Below are positions 1-12,155 of a stretch of 64,000 nt of DNA, in pieces. The first letter of the stretch is position 1; each line of letters starts with the position of its first letter. Source of the DNA: Amycolatopsis australiensis (GTDB lineage: Bacteria; Actinomycetota; Actinomycetes; Mycobacteriales; Pseudonocardiaceae); the NCBI RefSeq assembly GCF_900119165.1, contig NZ_FPJG01000006.1, forward strand, positions 992,001 through 1,056,000, written 5' to 3'. Both the position numbers and the translations under genes were made by a program. The notes beneath the pieces were generated by a model that was not told the origin of the DNA, ran no database searches, and saw only the letters and a list, made by a program, of their open reading frames with translations.

Positions 1-2035
1 ACTGGCCCTCCGCGGACACCAGCAGCAGGTCGTCCTCGGGGCCGGCCAGCACGGCGCCGACCAGTTCGTCGCCTTCGCGCAGGTTGATGGCGATGAGGCC
101 GCCTGCCCGGTTCGAGTCGAAGTCGGTGAGCTTCGTCTTCTTCACCAGGCCGCGCTTGGTGGCGAGCACCAGGTACGGCGCGACCTCGTAGTTCTTGATC
201 TCGATGACCTGGGCGATCTGCTCGTCCGGCTGGAACGCCATGAGGTTCGCCACGTGCTGGCCGCGCGCGTTGCGGTTGGCCTCCGGCAGGTCGTACGCCT
301 TCGTCCGGTAGACGCGGCCCTTGTTCGTGAAGAACAGGATCCAGTCGTGCGTCGAGCAGACGAAGAAGTGCTGGACGATGTCGTCCTGCTTCAGCGTCGC
401 GCCCTGCACGCCCTTGCCGCCGCGCTTCTGCGAGCGGTACAGGTCGGTTTTCGTTCGCTTGGCGTACCCCGTGCGGGTGATGGTGACGACCACGTCCTCG
501 ACCGCGATGAGGTCCTCGACCGAGACGTCGCCGTCGAACGGGATGATCTGGGTGCGCCGGTCGTCGCCGTACTTGTCGACGATCGCCATCAGCTCGTCGC
601 GGATGATGCTCCGCTGCCGCTCCGGCTTCTCCAGGATGTCCTGCAGGTCGGCGATCTCGGCCTCGATCTTGGCCAGGTCGTCGATGATCTTCTGCCGCTC
701 GAGAGCCGCCAGGCGCCGCAGCTGCATGTCCAGGATCGCGGTGGCCTGGATCTCGTCGACGTCCAGCAGCTCCATCAGGGCCGGCCGGGCTTCGTCCGCG
801 GACGGCGAGCGCCGGATCAGCGCGATGACCTCGTCGAGCGCGTCGAGCGCCTTGACGTACCCACGCAGGATGTGGGCCCGTTCCTCGGCCTTCTTCAGCC
901 GGTACCGCGTCCGCCGGACGATGACGTCCATCTGGTGCTTCACGTAGTGGCGGATCATCTGGTCGAGCCGCAGCGTGCGCGGCACGCCGTCGACCAGCGC
1001 CAGCATGTTGACACCGAAGTTCTGCTGCAGCTGGGTGTGCTTGAACAGGTTGTTCAGCACGACCTTCGCGACCGCGTCCCGCTTGATCGTGACGACGATC
1101 CGCATGCCGGAACGGCTGTTGGACTCGTCCGCGATGTCCGAGATGCCGGTGAGCTTGCCGTCGCGGACGAGGTTCGCGATGTTCTCGACGAGGTTGTCCG
1201 GGTTGACCTGGTACGGCAGCTCGGACACGACGAGGATCGTGCGGCCCTTCGCGTCCTCCTCGACCTCGACGACCGCGCGCATCCGGACCGACCCGCGGCC
1301 GGTGCGGTAGGCGTCCTCGATGCCGGAGGTGCCCAGGATCATCGCCTTGGTCGGGAAGTCCGGGCCCTTGATCCGCACCAGCAGGGCGGCCAGCAGCTCG
1401 TCGTCGGTCGCGTCCGGGTTCTCCAGCGCCCAGACGACGCCCTCGGAGACCTCGCGCAGGTTGTGCGGCGGGATGTTGGTCGCCATCCCGACCGCGATCC
1501 CGGAACCGCCGTTGACCAGCAGGTTCGGGAAGCGCGACGGCAGGACGTCGGGCTCCTGCGTGCGGCCGTCGTAGTTGTCGGAGAAGTCGACGGTGTCTTC
1601 TTCGATGTCGGCCAGCATCTGCATGGCCAGCGGCGCGAGCCGGGACTCGGTGTACCGCATGGCCGCCGCCGGGTCGTTGCCCGGCGAGCCGAAGTTGCCC
1701 TGCCCGTCGATCAGCGGGTACCGCATCGACCACGGCTGGGCGAGCCGCACCAGCGCGTCGTAGATCGCCGAGTCGCCGTGCGGGTGGTAGTTGCCCATGA
1801 CGTCGCCGACGACGCGGGAGCACTTGTTGTACCCGCGGTCCGGCCGGAAGCCGGAGTCGAACATCGAGTACAGGATCCGGCGCGCGACCGGCTTGAGGCC
1901 GTCACGCACGTCCGGCAGCGCCCGCGACACGATCACGCTCATCGCGTAGTCGATGTAGGAGCGCTGCATCTCCTGCTGGATGTCGACCGGTTCGATCCGG
2001 TCGTTCTCCGGAGCCGGCGGCAGGGTTTCCGTCAT
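1..2035 (-). CDS. gyrA: DNA gyrase subunit A (3' end outside window)
   Basis: GyrA is the DNA-cleaving subunit of the A2B2 gyrase, which supercoils DNA ahead of replication. About 678 N-terminal codons of an expected 830-850 are present; the C-terminal beta-pinwheel lies off the left edge. The start at 2035 gives [20 protein letters not shown], and the winged-helix and active-site region follows. The quinolone-resistance region reads [12 protein letters not shown], so the Ser equivalent to E. coli Ser83 and the following Asp are both wild type. The active-site Tyr is in AAAMRYTES. The gene lies 49 bp downstream of gyrB and is almost certainly co-transcribed with it. Confidence 0.97.
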   Translation of the reverse strand, partial: MTETLPPAPENDRIEPVDIQQEMQRSYIDYAMSVIVSRALPDVRDGLKPVARRILYSMFDSGFRPDRGYNKCSRVVGDVMGNYHPHGDSAIYDALVRLAQPWSMRYPLIDGQGNFGSPGNDPAAAMRYTESRLAPLAMQMLADIEEDTVDFSDNYDGRTQEPDVLPSRFPNLLVNGGSGIAVGMATNIPPHNLREVSEGVVWALENPDATDDELLAALLVRIKGPDFPTKAMILGTSGIEDAYRTGRGSVRMRAVVEVEEDAKGRTILVVSELPYQVNPDNLVENIANLVRDGKLTGISDIADESNSRSGMRIVVTIKRDAVAKVVLNNLFKHTQLQQNFGVNMLALVDGVPRTLRLDQMIRHYVKHQMDVIVRRTRYRLKKAEERAHILRGYVKALDALDEVIALIRRSPSADEARPALMELLDVDEIQATAILDMQLRRLAALERQKIIDDLAKIEAEIADLQDILEKPERQRSIIRDELMAIVDKYGDDRRTQIIPFDGDVSVEDLIAVEDVVVTITRTGYAKRTKTDLYRSQKRGGKGVQGATLKQDDIVQHFFVCSTHDWILFFTNKGRVYRTKAYDLPEANRNARGQHVANLMAFQPDEQIAQVIEIKNYEVAPYLVLATKRGLVKKTKLTDFDSNRAGGLIAINLREGDELVGAVLAGPEDDLLLVSAEGQ

Positions 2036-2084
2036 CTGGTCCTTCTCGAGTGAGGAGTCCTAGCGGGACAAGGGGCGGGGACGC

Positions 2085-4091
<2,007 letters not shown>

Positions 4092-4249
4092 CTACCTTCC
4101 AGTGTACTTGGCCGCGTCCGCTGGCATGCGGCAAGGACACCCCTGAACGCGTCACAGACGAACGAAATCGGTTCGAGCCGAGTCTTGACGTATCCCGAGA
4201 GGTCTGGATGCGTTCTCGGGGCATTCAACCGAGCATCGCGCAACCCGGG

Positions 4250-4975
4250 TCAGCCGTACGTGTCACGTGGGCCGCGGCCCGGCACGTGGCGGGGCCCTTT
4301 CCGCCAGCTCGGCGCGGTCGGGCCCTGGATCCGCATCCGCTTGACGACGCCGTTGCCGACCCCCGCCGCGATCTTGGCGAGTAGCTTGCCCTGCAGCAAC
4401 CGGAGCTGGGTGGCCCAGGCCGTGGAGCTGGCGCGGACGGTCAGCTCGCCGTCCTTGAGCGCGACCGGCTGGGCGTGTTCGGCGACGTCTTCGCCGACCA
4501 GCCGGGCCCACTGGGCGAAGACGCGGGCGCTGGTGACGTTCTCGTTCCAGCCGCGGTCGCGCATCAGCCGCGAGACGAGCCGGCCGAGCGGCTGCGGGTC
4601 CCGCGGGTCGGCGCCCGGCCCTGACCAGCGGCGACGCCGCGGGTTCTGGCCGCCGCCGACCGTGGGGCGACGCCGTCCTGGCGGGACGCCGCGCTCCTTC
4701 GCCTTGGCCTTCGCGGCTTCGAGGGCGGCGTGCGCGAGGTCGCGACCGGTGAGGGAAGCCCCGTTCGGCCCAACGTCACTGTCACGTGCAGTATCGACAG
4801 GGGCCTCACCGGCCGCTTGAGGCCACTCATTTGGCCGCGGGGTCACGGGCAGCGATAACTCATTCACCGCGTTATCCACACTGTCCACAGGTTTGTCCCC
4901 AGATTGGGTACGGTTCGTGTCGCCCGTCACACGAGGTGTTCGTTCGCCCTGTTCAGCCACGCGTGATCTCACCAT
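4250..4975 (-). CDS. dciA: DciA-like DUF721 protein
   Basis: This 241-aa protein ends in a DUF721/DciA-type domain, roughly residues 125-215. Characteristic stretches are [40 protein letters not shown] and [11 protein letters not shown]. In many bacteria DciA loads or assists the replicative helicase DnaB, and the gene is classically found between recF and gyrB in actinobacteria, as here. The N-terminal half is low-complexity and basic and looks unstructured, which is typical of actinobacterial versions. The start overlaps the recF end by 23 bp, implying translational coupling. Family assignment is firm; the helicase-loading role is inferred from the family. Confidence 0.85.
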   Translation of the reverse strand: MVRSRVAEQGERTPRVTGDTNRTQSGDKPVDSVDNAVNELSLPVTPRPNEWPQAAGEAPVDTARDSDVGPNGASLTGRDLAHAALEAAKAKAKERGVPPGRRRPTVGGGQNPRRRRWSGPGADPRDPQPLGRLVSRLMRDRGWNENVTSARVFAQWARLVGEDVAEHAQPVALKDGELTVRASSTAWATQLRLLQGKLLAKIAAGVGNGVVKRMRIQGPTAPSWRKGPRHVPGRGPRDTYG

Positions 4976-6107
4976 CCGCCACCAGGAACCGGCAGCCGGC
5001 CAGCTCCGCGGGTACGTCTTCGTCGACGGCGGCGGTCACCAGCACCTGTTCGGCGCTCGCGGCCACCTCGGCCAGCCGGGCCCGGCGCTTGCGGTCCAGC
5101 TCGGCGAACACGTCGTCGAGCAGCAGCACCGGCTCGCCCGCCTCCGCGCGCAGCAGCTCGTAGCTGCCGAGCCGCAGCGCGAGGGCGAAAGACCACGACT
5201 CGCCGTGGCTCGCGTACCCCTTGGCCGGTGCCTGGCCGAGGATCAGCTCCAGCTCGTCCCGGTGCGGGCCGACCAAGCTGATCCCGCGCTCCAGTTCGGC
5301 CTTCCGGGCTTCACCGAGCGCCTTGAGTAAGACGTCTTTGAGGACTTCCGGTTGCGCCAGCTCGCCATCCGGTACGCCGTACGTCTCCGGCAACGCCGCC
5401 CCCAGCGAAGAGCGGTAGGCGATCTTCGCCGGCCGCGAGTCCGGCGCCACGCCCATGTACGCCGAAGCCGCGTACGGCGCCAGGTCGGCGACGAGGTTCA
5501 GCCGCGCGGCCAGCAGCTCCGCGCCTGCCACAGCGAGATGGTCGTCCCAGACTTCGAGCGTCGACAGCGCGTACGGGTCTTCGCGGCCCGTACGTCGCTT
5601 CCCGGCCGTCTTGAGCAGGGCGTTGCGCTGCTTCAGCACCTTCTCGTAGTCCGCCCGGACGCCGGCGTACCGCGGTGCGCGCAGCACGAGCAGCTCGTCG
5701 AGGAACCGTCTTCGCTCACTCGGGTCACCCCGCACGAGTGCCAGGTCCTCCGGCGAGAACAGCACTGTGCGCAGGATCCCGAGTACGTCACGCGGACGGC
5801 CGACCGCGCCGCGGTTGACCCGGGCGCGGTTCGCGCGGCCGGCGGTGATCTCCAGCTCGACGGTCAGCTCGCGGTCGTCGTTGACCACCGCGACCCGCAC
5901 GAGCGCGCGCTCGCAGCCGTGCCGGATCAGCGGCGCGTCCGTCGCGACGCGGTGCGAGCCCAGCGTCGCGACGTACCCGATCGCCTCCAGCAGGTTGGTC
6001 TTGCCGCGACCGTTCTGGCCGACCAGCACGGTCGGCCCCGGTTCCAGCGCGAGATCGGCCTGTGGCCAGGAGCGGAAGTCGGTGACCTGCAGGTGACGCA
6101 GATACAC
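4953..6107 (-). CDS. recF: DNA replication/repair protein RecF
   Basis: RecF is an SMC-like ATPase that with RecO and RecR loads RecA at gaps. At 384 aa it has the usual length. The Walker A motif GQNGRGKT is at residues 30-37 and the signature/Walker B region [16 protein letters not shown] is near the C-terminus. The start gives [14 protein letters not shown], which is typical of the family. It lies 10 bp after gnd and overlaps the dciA-like gene, so it belongs to the leftward dnaN-gnd-recF-dciA-gyrBA block. Confidence 0.97.
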   Translation of the reverse strand: MYLRHLQVTDFRSWPQADLALEPGPTVLVGQNGRGKTNLLEAIGYVATLGSHRVATDAPLIRHGCERALVRVAVVNDDRELTVELEITAGRANRARVNRGAVGRPRDVLGILRTVLFSPEDLALVRGDPSERRRFLDELLVLRAPRYAGVRADYEKVLKQRNALLKTAGKRRTGREDPYALSTLEVWDDHLAVAGAELLAARLNLVADLAPYAASAYMGVAPDSRPAKIAYRSSLGAALPETYGVPDGELAQPEVLKDVLLKALGEARKAELERGISLVGPHRDELELILGQAPAKGYASHGESWSFALALRLGSYELLRAEAGEPVLLLDDVFAELDRKRRARLAEVAASAEQVLVTAAVDEDVPAELAGCRFLVADGEITRG

Positions 6108-6117
6108 CAGCTGCTCC

Positions 6118-7008
6118 TTACCCGCCGACCTTCTTCACGGCGTGCCCGCCGAACTGGTTGCGCAGCGCGGCGACCGCGCGCATCGCGGCCGAGTGCTCCT
6201 GGCGCGAGGCGAAGCGGGCGAAGAGCGCGGCCGAGATGACCGGCGCCGGCACCGCGTTGTTGATCGCCTCTTCCAGCGTCCAGCGGCCTTCGCCGGAGTC
6301 CTCGACGTAACCCTCGAGGTCGTCCAGCTCCGGGTCCTCGTCGAGCGCGCGCACGAGCAGGTCGAGCAGCCACGACCGGACGACCGTGCCGCGCTGCCAG
6401 CCCTTGATCACCGCGGGCACGTCCTTGACGACCTTCGCGGCCTCGAGCAGCTCGAAGCCCTCGGCGAAGGCCTGCATCATGCCGTACTCGATGCCGTTGT
6501 GGATCATCTTCGCGTAGTGACCCGCGCCTACGTCACCCGCGTGCGAGAAGCCTTCCTCGCGCGGGCCCTCGGGACGCAGCGCGTCGAAGATCGGCATCGC
6601 CCGCTCGACGTCGGCGGCCGCGCCGCCGACCATCAGGCCGTAGCCGTTCTCCTTGCCCCACACGCCACCGGAGACGCCGCAGTCGAGGTAGCCGATCTTC
6701 TTCGCCGCCAGCAGGTCGGCGTTCAGCCGGTCGTCGGTGTACTTGGAGTTGCCGCCGTCGATCACCATGTCGCCCTCGGCGAGCAGGTTGCCCAGCTCGG
6801 TGACGGTCTGCCGGGTCGGCTCGCCGGCCGGCACCATGATCCACACGATCCGCGGGGCGTCCAGTTTGGACACCAGGTCTTCGAGCGACGTCGTGTCGCT
6901 GACATCGGGGTTGCGGTCGTAGCCGACCACCTCGTGACCGGCCGCGCGCAGCCGCTCACGCATGTTGAAGCCCATCTTGCCCAGGCCGATCAGACCGAGC
7001 TGAACCAT
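6118..7008 (-). CDS. gnd: 6-phosphogluconate dehydrogenase, decarboxylating (short form)
   Basis: This enzyme catalyses oxidative decarboxylation of 6-phosphogluconate to ribulose 5-phosphate. It is 296 aa, the short YqeC/GntZ-like form. The Rossmann motif GLIGLGKMG is at residues 5-13. The substrate site [17 protein letters not shown] and the catalytic Lys region [16 protein letters not shown] are both intact. Insertion of gnd between dnaN and recF is characteristic of actinomycetes such as Streptomyces. The cofactor (NAD or NADP) cannot be told from the sequence by eye. Confidence 0.93.
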   Translation of the reverse strand: MVQLGLIGLGKMGFNMRERLRAAGHEVVGYDRNPDVSDTTSLEDLVSKLDAPRIVWIMVPAGEPTRQTVTELGNLLAEGDMVIDGGNSKYTDDRLNADLLAAKKIGYLDCGVSGGVWGKENGYGLMVGGAAADVERAMPIFDALRPEGPREEGFSHAGDVGAGHYAKMIHNGIEYGMMQAFAEGFELLEAAKVVKDVPAVIKGWQRGTVVRSWLLDLLVRALDEDPELDDLEGYVEDSGEGRWTLEEAINNAVPAPVISAALFARFASRQEHSAAMRAVAALRNQFGGHAVKKVGG

Positions 7009-7040
7009 GAGATCCCCTTACGTGCTCAGGAAATTGCGGG

Positions 7041-8174
7041 TCAGCCCGGAAGGCGGACCGGCATCAGGAGGTACAGGTAGCCGGGGACGACGTTGCCCTC
7101 GGCGTCGGCGGGCTTGATGAGCGCGGGCCGGTTCGGCGTGGTGAACGTCAGCTCCGCGCGGTCGCTGTGCAGCGCGCCGAGGCCGTCGACGAGGTAACCC
7201 GGGTTGAACGCGATGGTCACCGGCTCACCTTCGTACTCGACCTGCAGCTCCTCTTCGGCACTGCCTTCGTCGTCACCGCCCGCGGACAACCGCAGCGTGT
7301 TGTCCCCGAACTCCAGTCGTACCTGAGTCCCCCGCTCCGCCACCAGCGAAACGCGCTTGATGGACTCGGTGAGAGCCGACACGTCGATGACCGCGCGTGA
7401 GGTGTGCGACGCGGGCAGCAGCTGCCGGTACGGCGGGAACTCGGCGTCGAGCAGCCGGGTCGTCGTGTAGCGCCCGGAACCGGACAGGCCGAGCAGGCCT
7501 TCGCCGCTGGCGAGCGCGAGGCGGATCGTGGCGCCGCTCGCGCCGAGCGTCTTGGCGGCCTCGGCGAGCGTGCGCGCCGGGACGAGGACCGCGGCGTCGG
7601 CCAGGCCCTCGGCAGGCTGCCAGGTGAACTCGCGCATGGCGAGCCGGAAGCGGTCGGTCGCGACGAGGGTCAGCGAGCTGCCGGAGATCTCGAGCCGCAT
7701 GCCGGTGAGCATCGGCAGCGTGTCGTCCTTGCCCGCGGCGACGACGACCTGGGTGACGGCCTGGCCGAACGCGTCGCCGGCGAGCTCGCCCGCGAAGGCG
7801 GGCTGGGACGGCAGCTGCGGGTAGTCCTCGACCGGCATGGTCGGCAGGGAGAAGCGCGCGCTGCCGCACGTGATGGTCGCGCGGGCGCCGTCGACGGAGA
7901 TCTCGACCGGCTGCGCGGGCAGCGCCTTGGTGATGTCGGCGAGGAGGCGACCGGAGACCAGCAGGCGGCCGCCGTCGGCGATCGTCGCCGGGACGCCGAC
8001 CGTGGCGGAGACCTCGTAGTCGAACCCCGAGACGGTGAGGGCGTCGGTGTCGCCGTCGGAACCGGCGTCGAGCAGGACACCGCCCAGTACCGGCACCGGC
8101 GGCCGGGAGGGCAGGCTTCTGGCCACCCACGCGACGGCGTCGGCGAGCCCGTCACGCTCGACGCGGATCTTCAT
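7041..8174 (-). CDS. dnaN: DNA polymerase III beta subunit (sliding clamp)
   Basis: DnaN is the replicative processivity clamp, 377 aa with three repeated clamp folds. The start was set at [14 protein letters not shown] (8174) and not at a longer in-frame start. An AAAGGA ribosome binding site lies about 8 nt upstream, and this start matches the family N-terminus. The C-terminus ends [12 protein letters not shown], which carries the conserved MPVRL clamp tail. The gene begins immediately beside oriC and is transcribed away from it. Confidence 0.97.
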   Translation of the reverse strand: MKIRVERDGLADAVAWVARSLPSRPPVPVLGGVLLDAGSDGDTDALTVSGFDYEVSATVGVPATIADGGRLLVSGRLLADITKALPAQPVEISVDGARATITCGSARFSLPTMPVEDYPQLPSQPAFAGELAGDAFGQAVTQVVVAAGKDDTLPMLTGMRLEISGSSLTLVATDRFRLAMREFTWQPAEGLADAAVLVPARTLAEAAKTLGASGATIRLALASGEGLLGLSGSGRYTTTRLLDAEFPPYRQLLPASHTSRAVIDVSALTESIKRVSLVAERGTQVRLEFGDNTLRLSAGGDDEGSAEEELQVEYEGEPVTIAFNPGYLVDGLGALHSDRAELTFTTPNRPALIKPADAEGNVVPGYLYLLMPVRLPG

Positions 8175-8409
8175 GCGCGCATCCTTTCGACGACCGAGCC
8201 ACTGCCGGCTCGGGCCAGGCCTCGTTCTCGCGGGACAGTGACCGGCTGCCCCCTCCGGCCGGTCCGCCCTCCGCGGAAGCGGCCGGAGCGCGGACCAGGT
8301 GCAGGCGTCCACGTTAGGCCGTCGCGGGGCCCGCCGTCACCTCGGCCTCCCCTTGACTTTGTCGACATGACGACACCGTCTCGCGGCTGTCCCCAACTTC
8401 GTCCGCCGC

Positions 8410-8450
8410 CTGTTTTTGTTTTGTTCTCTCTTAGAAGAGATCTAAGGGCA
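8410..8450. other. AT-rich putative DNA unwinding element
   Basis: This is the only clearly AT-rich stretch in oriC, with T-runs (TTTTTGTTTTG) followed by overlapping small inverted repeats: CTTAGA at 8430-8435 and TCTAAG at 8441-8446, and the TCTCTT/AAGAGA pair inside the same segment. By position and composition it is the best candidate for duplex opening. This is inference from composition only. Confidence 0.55.
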
Positions 8451-8590
8451 GTAGCAGTAGTAAGCGGTGTGGATTGTGTGGATTGAGGGCGTTCGCGCAG
8501 GTCGGAGCGGGCGCGGGCGTGTGGGTAACCATGGTGGCGGACCTGTGGGCAGATCGGGGCGTCCGTGGATGGTTTCGGGCGCGCCCCGGT

Positions 8591-8653
8591 TCGTCCACAG
8601 CTGTCCCCAGTTGTCCCCATGGTTGTCCCCAGGTGTGCGGCCATCCGTCCCCA
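8591..8653 (+). promoter_or_regulatory. DnaA-box array 1
   Basis: Same-orientation boxes start at 8591 (TCGTCCACA), 8601 (CTGTCCCCA), 8611 (TTGTCCCCA), 8623 (TTGTCCCCA) and 8645 (CCGTCCCCA). Spacings are 10, 10, 12 and 22 bp, about one or two helical turns, so bound DnaA monomers would lie on the same DNA face. Divergent boxes at 8468 and 8477 (both TGTGGATTG) and 8544 flank the array on the DUE side. Confidence 0.8.
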
Positions 8654-8720
8654 GGGTCTGGGGGTGCGCGAGGTGGTCCGAATCGCCCTACCGAGTGACC
8701 GGGCTGTCCTGTGCACACAA

Positions 8721-8796
8721 TGTGGGCAACCTGTGGAATCCCCGTGGACAAAGGTGTGGACGGGCTGTGGACTTCCTGTGGGCGGGGTGTGGACGT
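8721..8796 (-). promoter_or_regulatory. DnaA-box array 2, helically phased
   Basis: Seven boxes read TGTGG-type on the plus strand, so they point opposite to array 1. They start at 8721, 8732, 8743, 8755, 8766, 8777 and 8788, an almost constant 11-bp step. Sequences include TGTGGGCAA, CGTGGACAA, TGTGGACGG and TGTGGACGT. One more box lies at 8833-8841 (TGTGGGCAA). The regular phasing strongly suggests cooperative DnaA filament assembly. Confidence 0.8.
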
Positions 8797-8895
8797 AATC
8801 CGGATCGTCGCTGGTGGGAGATCCGTTGGCACTGTGGGCAATCTGCCCACACCATGGGGAAACTTCCTTGTGTATCAATGGTTTCCGCCTCATGA

Positions 8896-8945
8896 CGAAG
8901 CACGCGTACGCGCCTTCGCTGCTTCGCGCGCGTACGCGTGCTTCG
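8896..8945. repeat. Perfect inverted repeat at the dnaA edge of oriC
   Basis: Seventeen-bp perfect arms at 8896-8912 and 8929-8945 extend to 18 bp with the 8913/8928 pair, leaving a 14-nt loop. The arms contain the core GCACGCGTACGCG. The site sits between the DnaA-box arrays and the dnaA terminator hairpin and has no U-rich tail. Its role is unknown; it could be a second transcription barrier protecting the origin or a protein-binding site. Confidence 0.7.
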
Positions 8946-8969
8946 CGTCCAAATTGGGCACACACATGA

Positions 8970-9014
8970 AACGGCTGCGGGGCGTCCATCCGATGTGGAC
9001 GCCCCGCAGCCGTT
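8970..9014 (-). terminator. dnaA transcription terminator hairpin
   Basis: A perfect 19-bp stem (8970-8988 with 8996-9014) encloses a 7-nt loop and begins 20 bp beyond the dnaA stop codon. It is very GC-rich and lacks a T-run on the dnaA strand, as is common for actinobacterial terminators. It would stop dnaA transcription entering oriC. Confidence 0.8.
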
Positions 9015-9033
9015 GAGGGATAAGGAAGAGCGG

Positions 9034-10644
9034 CTACTGACGCGCGCGCTGCTTGATGCGCGAAGTCAGCTCCTGCACCTGGTCGTAGATGCGCCGGCGT
9101 TCGGCCATCTCCTTGCGGATCTTCTTGTCCGCGTGCATGACGGTCGTGTGGTCGCGGCCGCCGAACGTCTGCCCGATCTTCGGCAGCGACATGTCGGTCA
9201 GCTCGCGGCAGAGGTACATCGCGATCTGGCGGGCCGTGGCGAGCGCTTTCGTCTTGCCTGGCCCGCACAGGTCGTCGAGCGTCACGTCGAAGAACTCCGC
9301 CGTGACGCCCATGATGGTCGGCGCGGTGATCTCCGGCGCGTGCGAGTCCGGGATCAGGTCCCGCAGCACGATCTCCGCGAGCCCGACGTCGACCGGCTGC
9401 TGGTTCAGCGACGCGAACGCGGTGACGCGGATGAGGGCGCCCTCGAGCTCCCGGATGTTCGCCTCGACGCGCGAGGCGATGAACTCCAGGACCTCGCCGG
9501 GCACCGCCAGCCTGTCCTGTGCCGCCTTTTTCCGGAGGATCGCGATGCGCGTCTCCAGTTCGGGCGGCTGGATGTCGGTGATCAGGCCCCACTCGAACCG
9601 CGTCCGCAGCCGGTCTTCGAGGGTCTCGAGGCGCTTCGGCGGCCGGTCGGAGCTGACGACGATCTGCTTGTTCGCGTTGTGGAGGGTGTTGAAGGTGTGG
9701 AAGAACTCTTCCTGCGTCCCTTCCTTGCCCTCCAGGAACTGGATGTCGTCGACGAGCAGGATGTCGATGTCGCGGTAGCGCCGCTGGAACGCGACCTTGC
9801 GGTCGTCGCGCAGCGAGTTGATGAAGTCGTTCGTGAACTCTTCGGTCGAGACGTACCGGACGCGCATGCCGGGGAAGAGCCGTTGCGCGTAGTGACCGAC
9901 CGCGTGCAGCAGGTGAGTCTTGCCGAGGCCCGACTCGCCCCAGATGAAAAGCGGGTTGTACGCGCGGGCGGGCGCTTCGGCGACGGCGACCGCGGCCGCG
10001 TGCGCGAAGCGGTTGGAGGCGCCGATGACGAAGGTGTCGAAGGTGTACTTCTCGTTCAGCTTCGTCTTGGAAGTCTGCGGCTGGGCCGGCGCGGTGTAGG
10101 GCTGGCCGGCGATCGGCTGGCCGGAGAACGTCGGCCAGATCTCGTGGACGGCGGCGAGCGCCTCGCCTTCTTCGTCCACCTCTTCGTCGGTGTCGTCGCC
10201 GTCGTCCGGCTTCGCCGCGACGGCCTGGTGCGGCGGCAGCGGCGGCGCCGGGTCGGGTCGCGGCGGGGGCATCATCGGCGCGCCGTTGGCCGGCAGCGGC
10301 GGAGCGGGTTCGGGACTCGCGCCGTTTTCCACCCGGCCGGGTGACGGTGCGTAGCGGGGCGCGGGCGCCGGCGCGACGGCCTCGGCGCTGTCCACCTTCA
10401 CCGCGAGCGAGATGGCGCGGCCGAGCCGGCGCGAGAGCGCGTCCGTGATCGCGCCGCGCAGGCCGCGTTCGATCGCTTCCTTCGCGAAGTCGCTGGGGGC
10501 CGCCAGGAGAGCCGTGCCGTCGAGCAGGCCGATCGGGCGGGTCACGCGCATCCAGGCACGCTGCTGGGGGGACAGGGTCCCGTCGGACAGTTCGCGGACC
10601 ACCTGTTCCCAGATGACGCCCAGGTTGTGCTGGTGCTCCGACAC
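9034..10644 (-). CDS. dnaA: Chromosomal replication initiator DnaA
   Basis: DnaA is the AAA+ initiator that binds oriC boxes and melts the origin. The start is taken at a GTG (10644, reading [16 protein letters not shown]), not at the longer frame to 10764. A GGGGAGGGGAG ribosome binding site lies about 9 nt upstream and the N-terminus then matches the family. This gives 536 aa. Domain I covers about residues 1-85. A Pro/acidic-rich linker (about 100-190) is domain II. The AAA+ domain has [11 protein letters not shown] near residue 240, and domain IV has the box-recognition signature [15 protein letters not shown]. Confidence 0.97.
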   Translation of the reverse strand: MSEHQHNLGVIWEQVVRELSDGTLSPQQRAWMRVTRPIGLLDGTALLAAPSDFAKEAIERGLRGAITDALSRRLGRAISLAVKVDSAEAVAPAPAPRYAPSPGRVENGASPEPAPPLPANGAPMMPPPRPDPAPPLPPHQAVAAKPDDGDDTDEEVDEEGEALAAVHEIWPTFSGQPIAGQPYTAPAQPQTSKTKLNEKYTFDTFVIGASNRFAHAAAVAVAEAPARAYNPLFIWGESGLGKTHLLHAVGHYAQRLFPGMRVRYVSTEEFTNDFINSLRDDRKVAFQRRYRDIDILLVDDIQFLEGKEGTQEEFFHTFNTLHNANKQIVVSSDRPPKRLETLEDRLRTRFEWGLITDIQPPELETRIAILRKKAAQDRLAVPGEVLEFIASRVEANIRELEGALIRVTAFASLNQQPVDVGLAEIVLRDLIPDSHAPEITAPTIMGVTAEFFDVTLDDLCGPGKTKALATARQIAMYLCRELTDMSLPKIGQTFGGRDHTTVMHADKKIRKEMAERRRIYDQVQELTSRIKQRARQ

Positions 10645-11218
10645 CTGTCTGGCTCCCCTCCCCTCGTCGGCGTGGACGGCCGAACGCCCCCGGTCACCCC
10701 GCCCGGCACTCACCGGCGGACCTGCGTGCGCGTCGGCACGGCGAATATCCACATAGTTGTCCACAGCTGTGCACTAATGTACGGCGACCCGCGGCGACGC
10801 CACCTGCGGGCTCGTCGTAAGCCGGTGGGCACTCCACCACCCGGATACTCGTGCACCTCGACCGGTGACCCGAGAGAGGCACGCTAACAAGCCCCGCCCG
10901 CTGCCACAAGGCATCCTGGGCCGCCAGCATTTCACGGTGTACGGCGTGTTGCCATTCGGTGCCCCGGCGTCGACGATCCGGGGCCGGCGCACCGGTCGCG
11001 GACCGTGGCCGAGGGGGTGCTTACCGACCGCCGGACGGGGGTGCGTACCCTCGTAAGGTCTCCCGTATGCGACGGGTGCGTTTCGCGTGCCCACGTTGTC
11101 GTCGCTCGTCGTGACGAGGCCACACGTTGGTAGGAGACACCAGAGACTGCCGTGCGCCCGCACGACACGCCAGGCGGGAAGGGAATCTTTCCGCCCGACG
11201 CGACACACAGGAGAAGCA
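10645..11218. other. Divergent dnaA-rpmH intergenic region
   Basis: This 574-bp gap has no convincing gene. It must hold the leftward dnaA promoter and the rightward rpmH promoter. Two DnaA boxes lie at 10745-10765. A hairpin-forming pair (GGCGGGAA at 11173-11180 with TTTCCGCCC at 11188-11196) lies in the rpmH leader just before its ribosome binding site. I cannot place the promoters with confidence. Confidence 0.7.
10745..10765 (+). promoter_or_regulatory. DnaA boxes upstream of dnaA
   Basis: ATATCCACA (10745-10753) and a perfect TTGTCCACA (10757-10765) lie about 100 bp upstream of the dnaA start, 12 bp apart in the same orientation. Position and sequence fit DnaA autoregulation of its own promoter, which is established in other bacteria; here it is inferred. 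Confidence 0.7.
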
Positions 11219-11362
11219 GTGAGCAAGGGTAAGCGCACCTTCCAGCCGAACAACCGCCGCCGCGCGAAGACCCACGGGTTCCGCCTGCGCATGCGCACCC
11301 GCGCCGGCCGGGCCATCCTGGCGGCCCGCCGTCGCAAGGGCCGCGCCGCGCTGTCCGCCTGA
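11219..11362 (+). CDS. rpmH: 50S ribosomal protein L34
   Basis: L34 is a 47-aa basic protein of the large subunit. The GTG start ([12 protein letters not shown]) is preceded by AGGAG 5 nt upstream. It contains the diagnostic stretch [18 protein letters not shown] and the tail [11 protein letters not shown]. It is the first gene of the rightward rpmH-rnpA-yidD-yidC-jag block, the near-universal arrangement beside dnaA. Confidence 0.98.
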   Translation: MSKGKRTFQPNNRRRAKTHGFRLRMRTRAGRAILAARRRKGRAALSA

Positions 11363-11383
11363 TCCGGCACGTCGGGGCGCGCC

Positions 11384-11818
11384 GTGCTGCCTGCTGCCGC
11401 ACGTCTGCGGCGGAGTGAGGACTTCCGCGTGGTTCTCCGTCGCGGGTCCCGGGCAGGCAGGCGCCGCCTCGTCGTCCACGCGCTGACCACGGACCCGTCC
11501 GAGGCCACCGGCACGCCGCCGGTGGCCAGGGCGGGTTTTGTGGTGAGCAAGGCCGTCGGCAACTCGGTGGTCCGCCACCGCGTCACCCGGCGGTTGCGTC
11601 ACCTCGTTTCGGCCCGCCTCGGAACCCTGCCGTCCGGCAGCGCGTTGGTCATACGGGCATTGCCGCCGTCCGCGAACGCGTCCAGCGCCGAGCTCGGAGC
11701 CGATCTCGACGCCGCGTTGCGTCGGCTGGGTCTTTCACCGTCGCGCCGTCCGGCCGGGGATGTCCCCCGCCCGACGCGTCCCCCGGACGCGGCCCCCGAC
11801 CACGGATCAGCGGTGTGA
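11384..11818 (+). CDS. rnpA: Ribonuclease P protein component
   Basis: RnpA assists the RNase P RNA in maturing tRNA 5' ends. It is 144 aa with a GTG start ([14 protein letters not shown]). The family motif is clear in [20 protein letters not shown], with the RNR-like basic helix in [12 protein letters not shown]. The C-terminus is extended by a Pro/Ala-rich tail. It starts 21 bp after rpmH and overlaps yidD by 4 bp (GTGA). Confidence 0.96.
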   Translation: MLPAAARLRRSEDFRVVLRRGSRAGRRRLVVHALTTDPSEATGTPPVARAGFVVSKAVGNSVVRHRVTRRLRHLVSARLGTLPSGSALVIRALPPSANASSAELGADLDAALRRLGLSPSRRPAGDVPRPTRPPDAAPDHGSAV

Positions 11819-12150
11819 CCGGCATGCGAGCCACCTCCGAGCACGAATCCCACGAGCACGACGTGGAGCCCGCGCCCCCGCGGCCCGGTCCCGTCGCCTG
11901 GGTCCTGCTCCTCCCCATCAAGCTCTACCGCAAGGCGATTTCGCCCTTCCTTCCGCCGGCTTGCCGGTTCTACCCGAGCTGCAGCGCGTACGCAGTCGAA
12001 GCCCTCACCCGGCACGGCGCCGGCCGCGGCTCCTACCTCGCGCTGCGCCGGCTGCTGCGCTGCGGCCCGTGGACCCCGCCCGGCCGCGACCCGGTACCCG
12101 AGCAGTTCTCGTGGCGCCACCGACGACCTGAAACACCGATCGAGGAGTAG
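11815..12150 (+). CDS. yidD: Membrane protein insertion efficiency factor YidD
   Basis: YidD is a small amphipathic protein thought to assist YidC-dependent insertion. It is 111 aa, longer than usual because of an acidic/Pro-rich N-terminus. The core is [20 protein letters not shown] and [17 protein letters not shown], with the conserved Cys residues. The GTG start overlaps the rnpA stop by 4 bp and the stop is 5 bp before yidC, so the genes are translationally linked. Confidence 0.94.
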   Translation: MTGMRATSEHESHEHDVEPAPPRPGPVAWVLLLPIKLYRKAISPFLPPACRFYPSCSAYAVEALTRHGAGRGSYLALRRLLRCGPWTPPGRDPVPEQFSWRHRRPETPIEE

Positions 12151-12155
12151 CAGCA

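Larger units (their letters stand above)
8175..9033. other. oriC: oriC region between dnaN and dnaA
   Basis: This 859-bp non-coding interval holds the chromosomal origin. It contains an AT-rich segment near 8410-8450 on the dnaN side. At least 16 DnaA-box-like nonamers follow between 8468 and 8841. Two long perfect inverted repeats lie at the dnaA end. Many boxes carry the actinobacterial G/C-rich forms (TTGTCCCCA, TGTGGACGG) in place of TTATCCACA. Placement between dnaA and dnaN is the standard location in this phylum. Confidence 0.93.

Noticed and set aside
254..2053. Long plus-strand open frame opposite gyrA (and similar mirrors, such as 2433-4820 opposite gyrB)
   Set aside because: High GC opens antisense frames. 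Composition is Arg/Val/Asp-rich with no domain, while the opposite strand encodes clear gyrase subunits.
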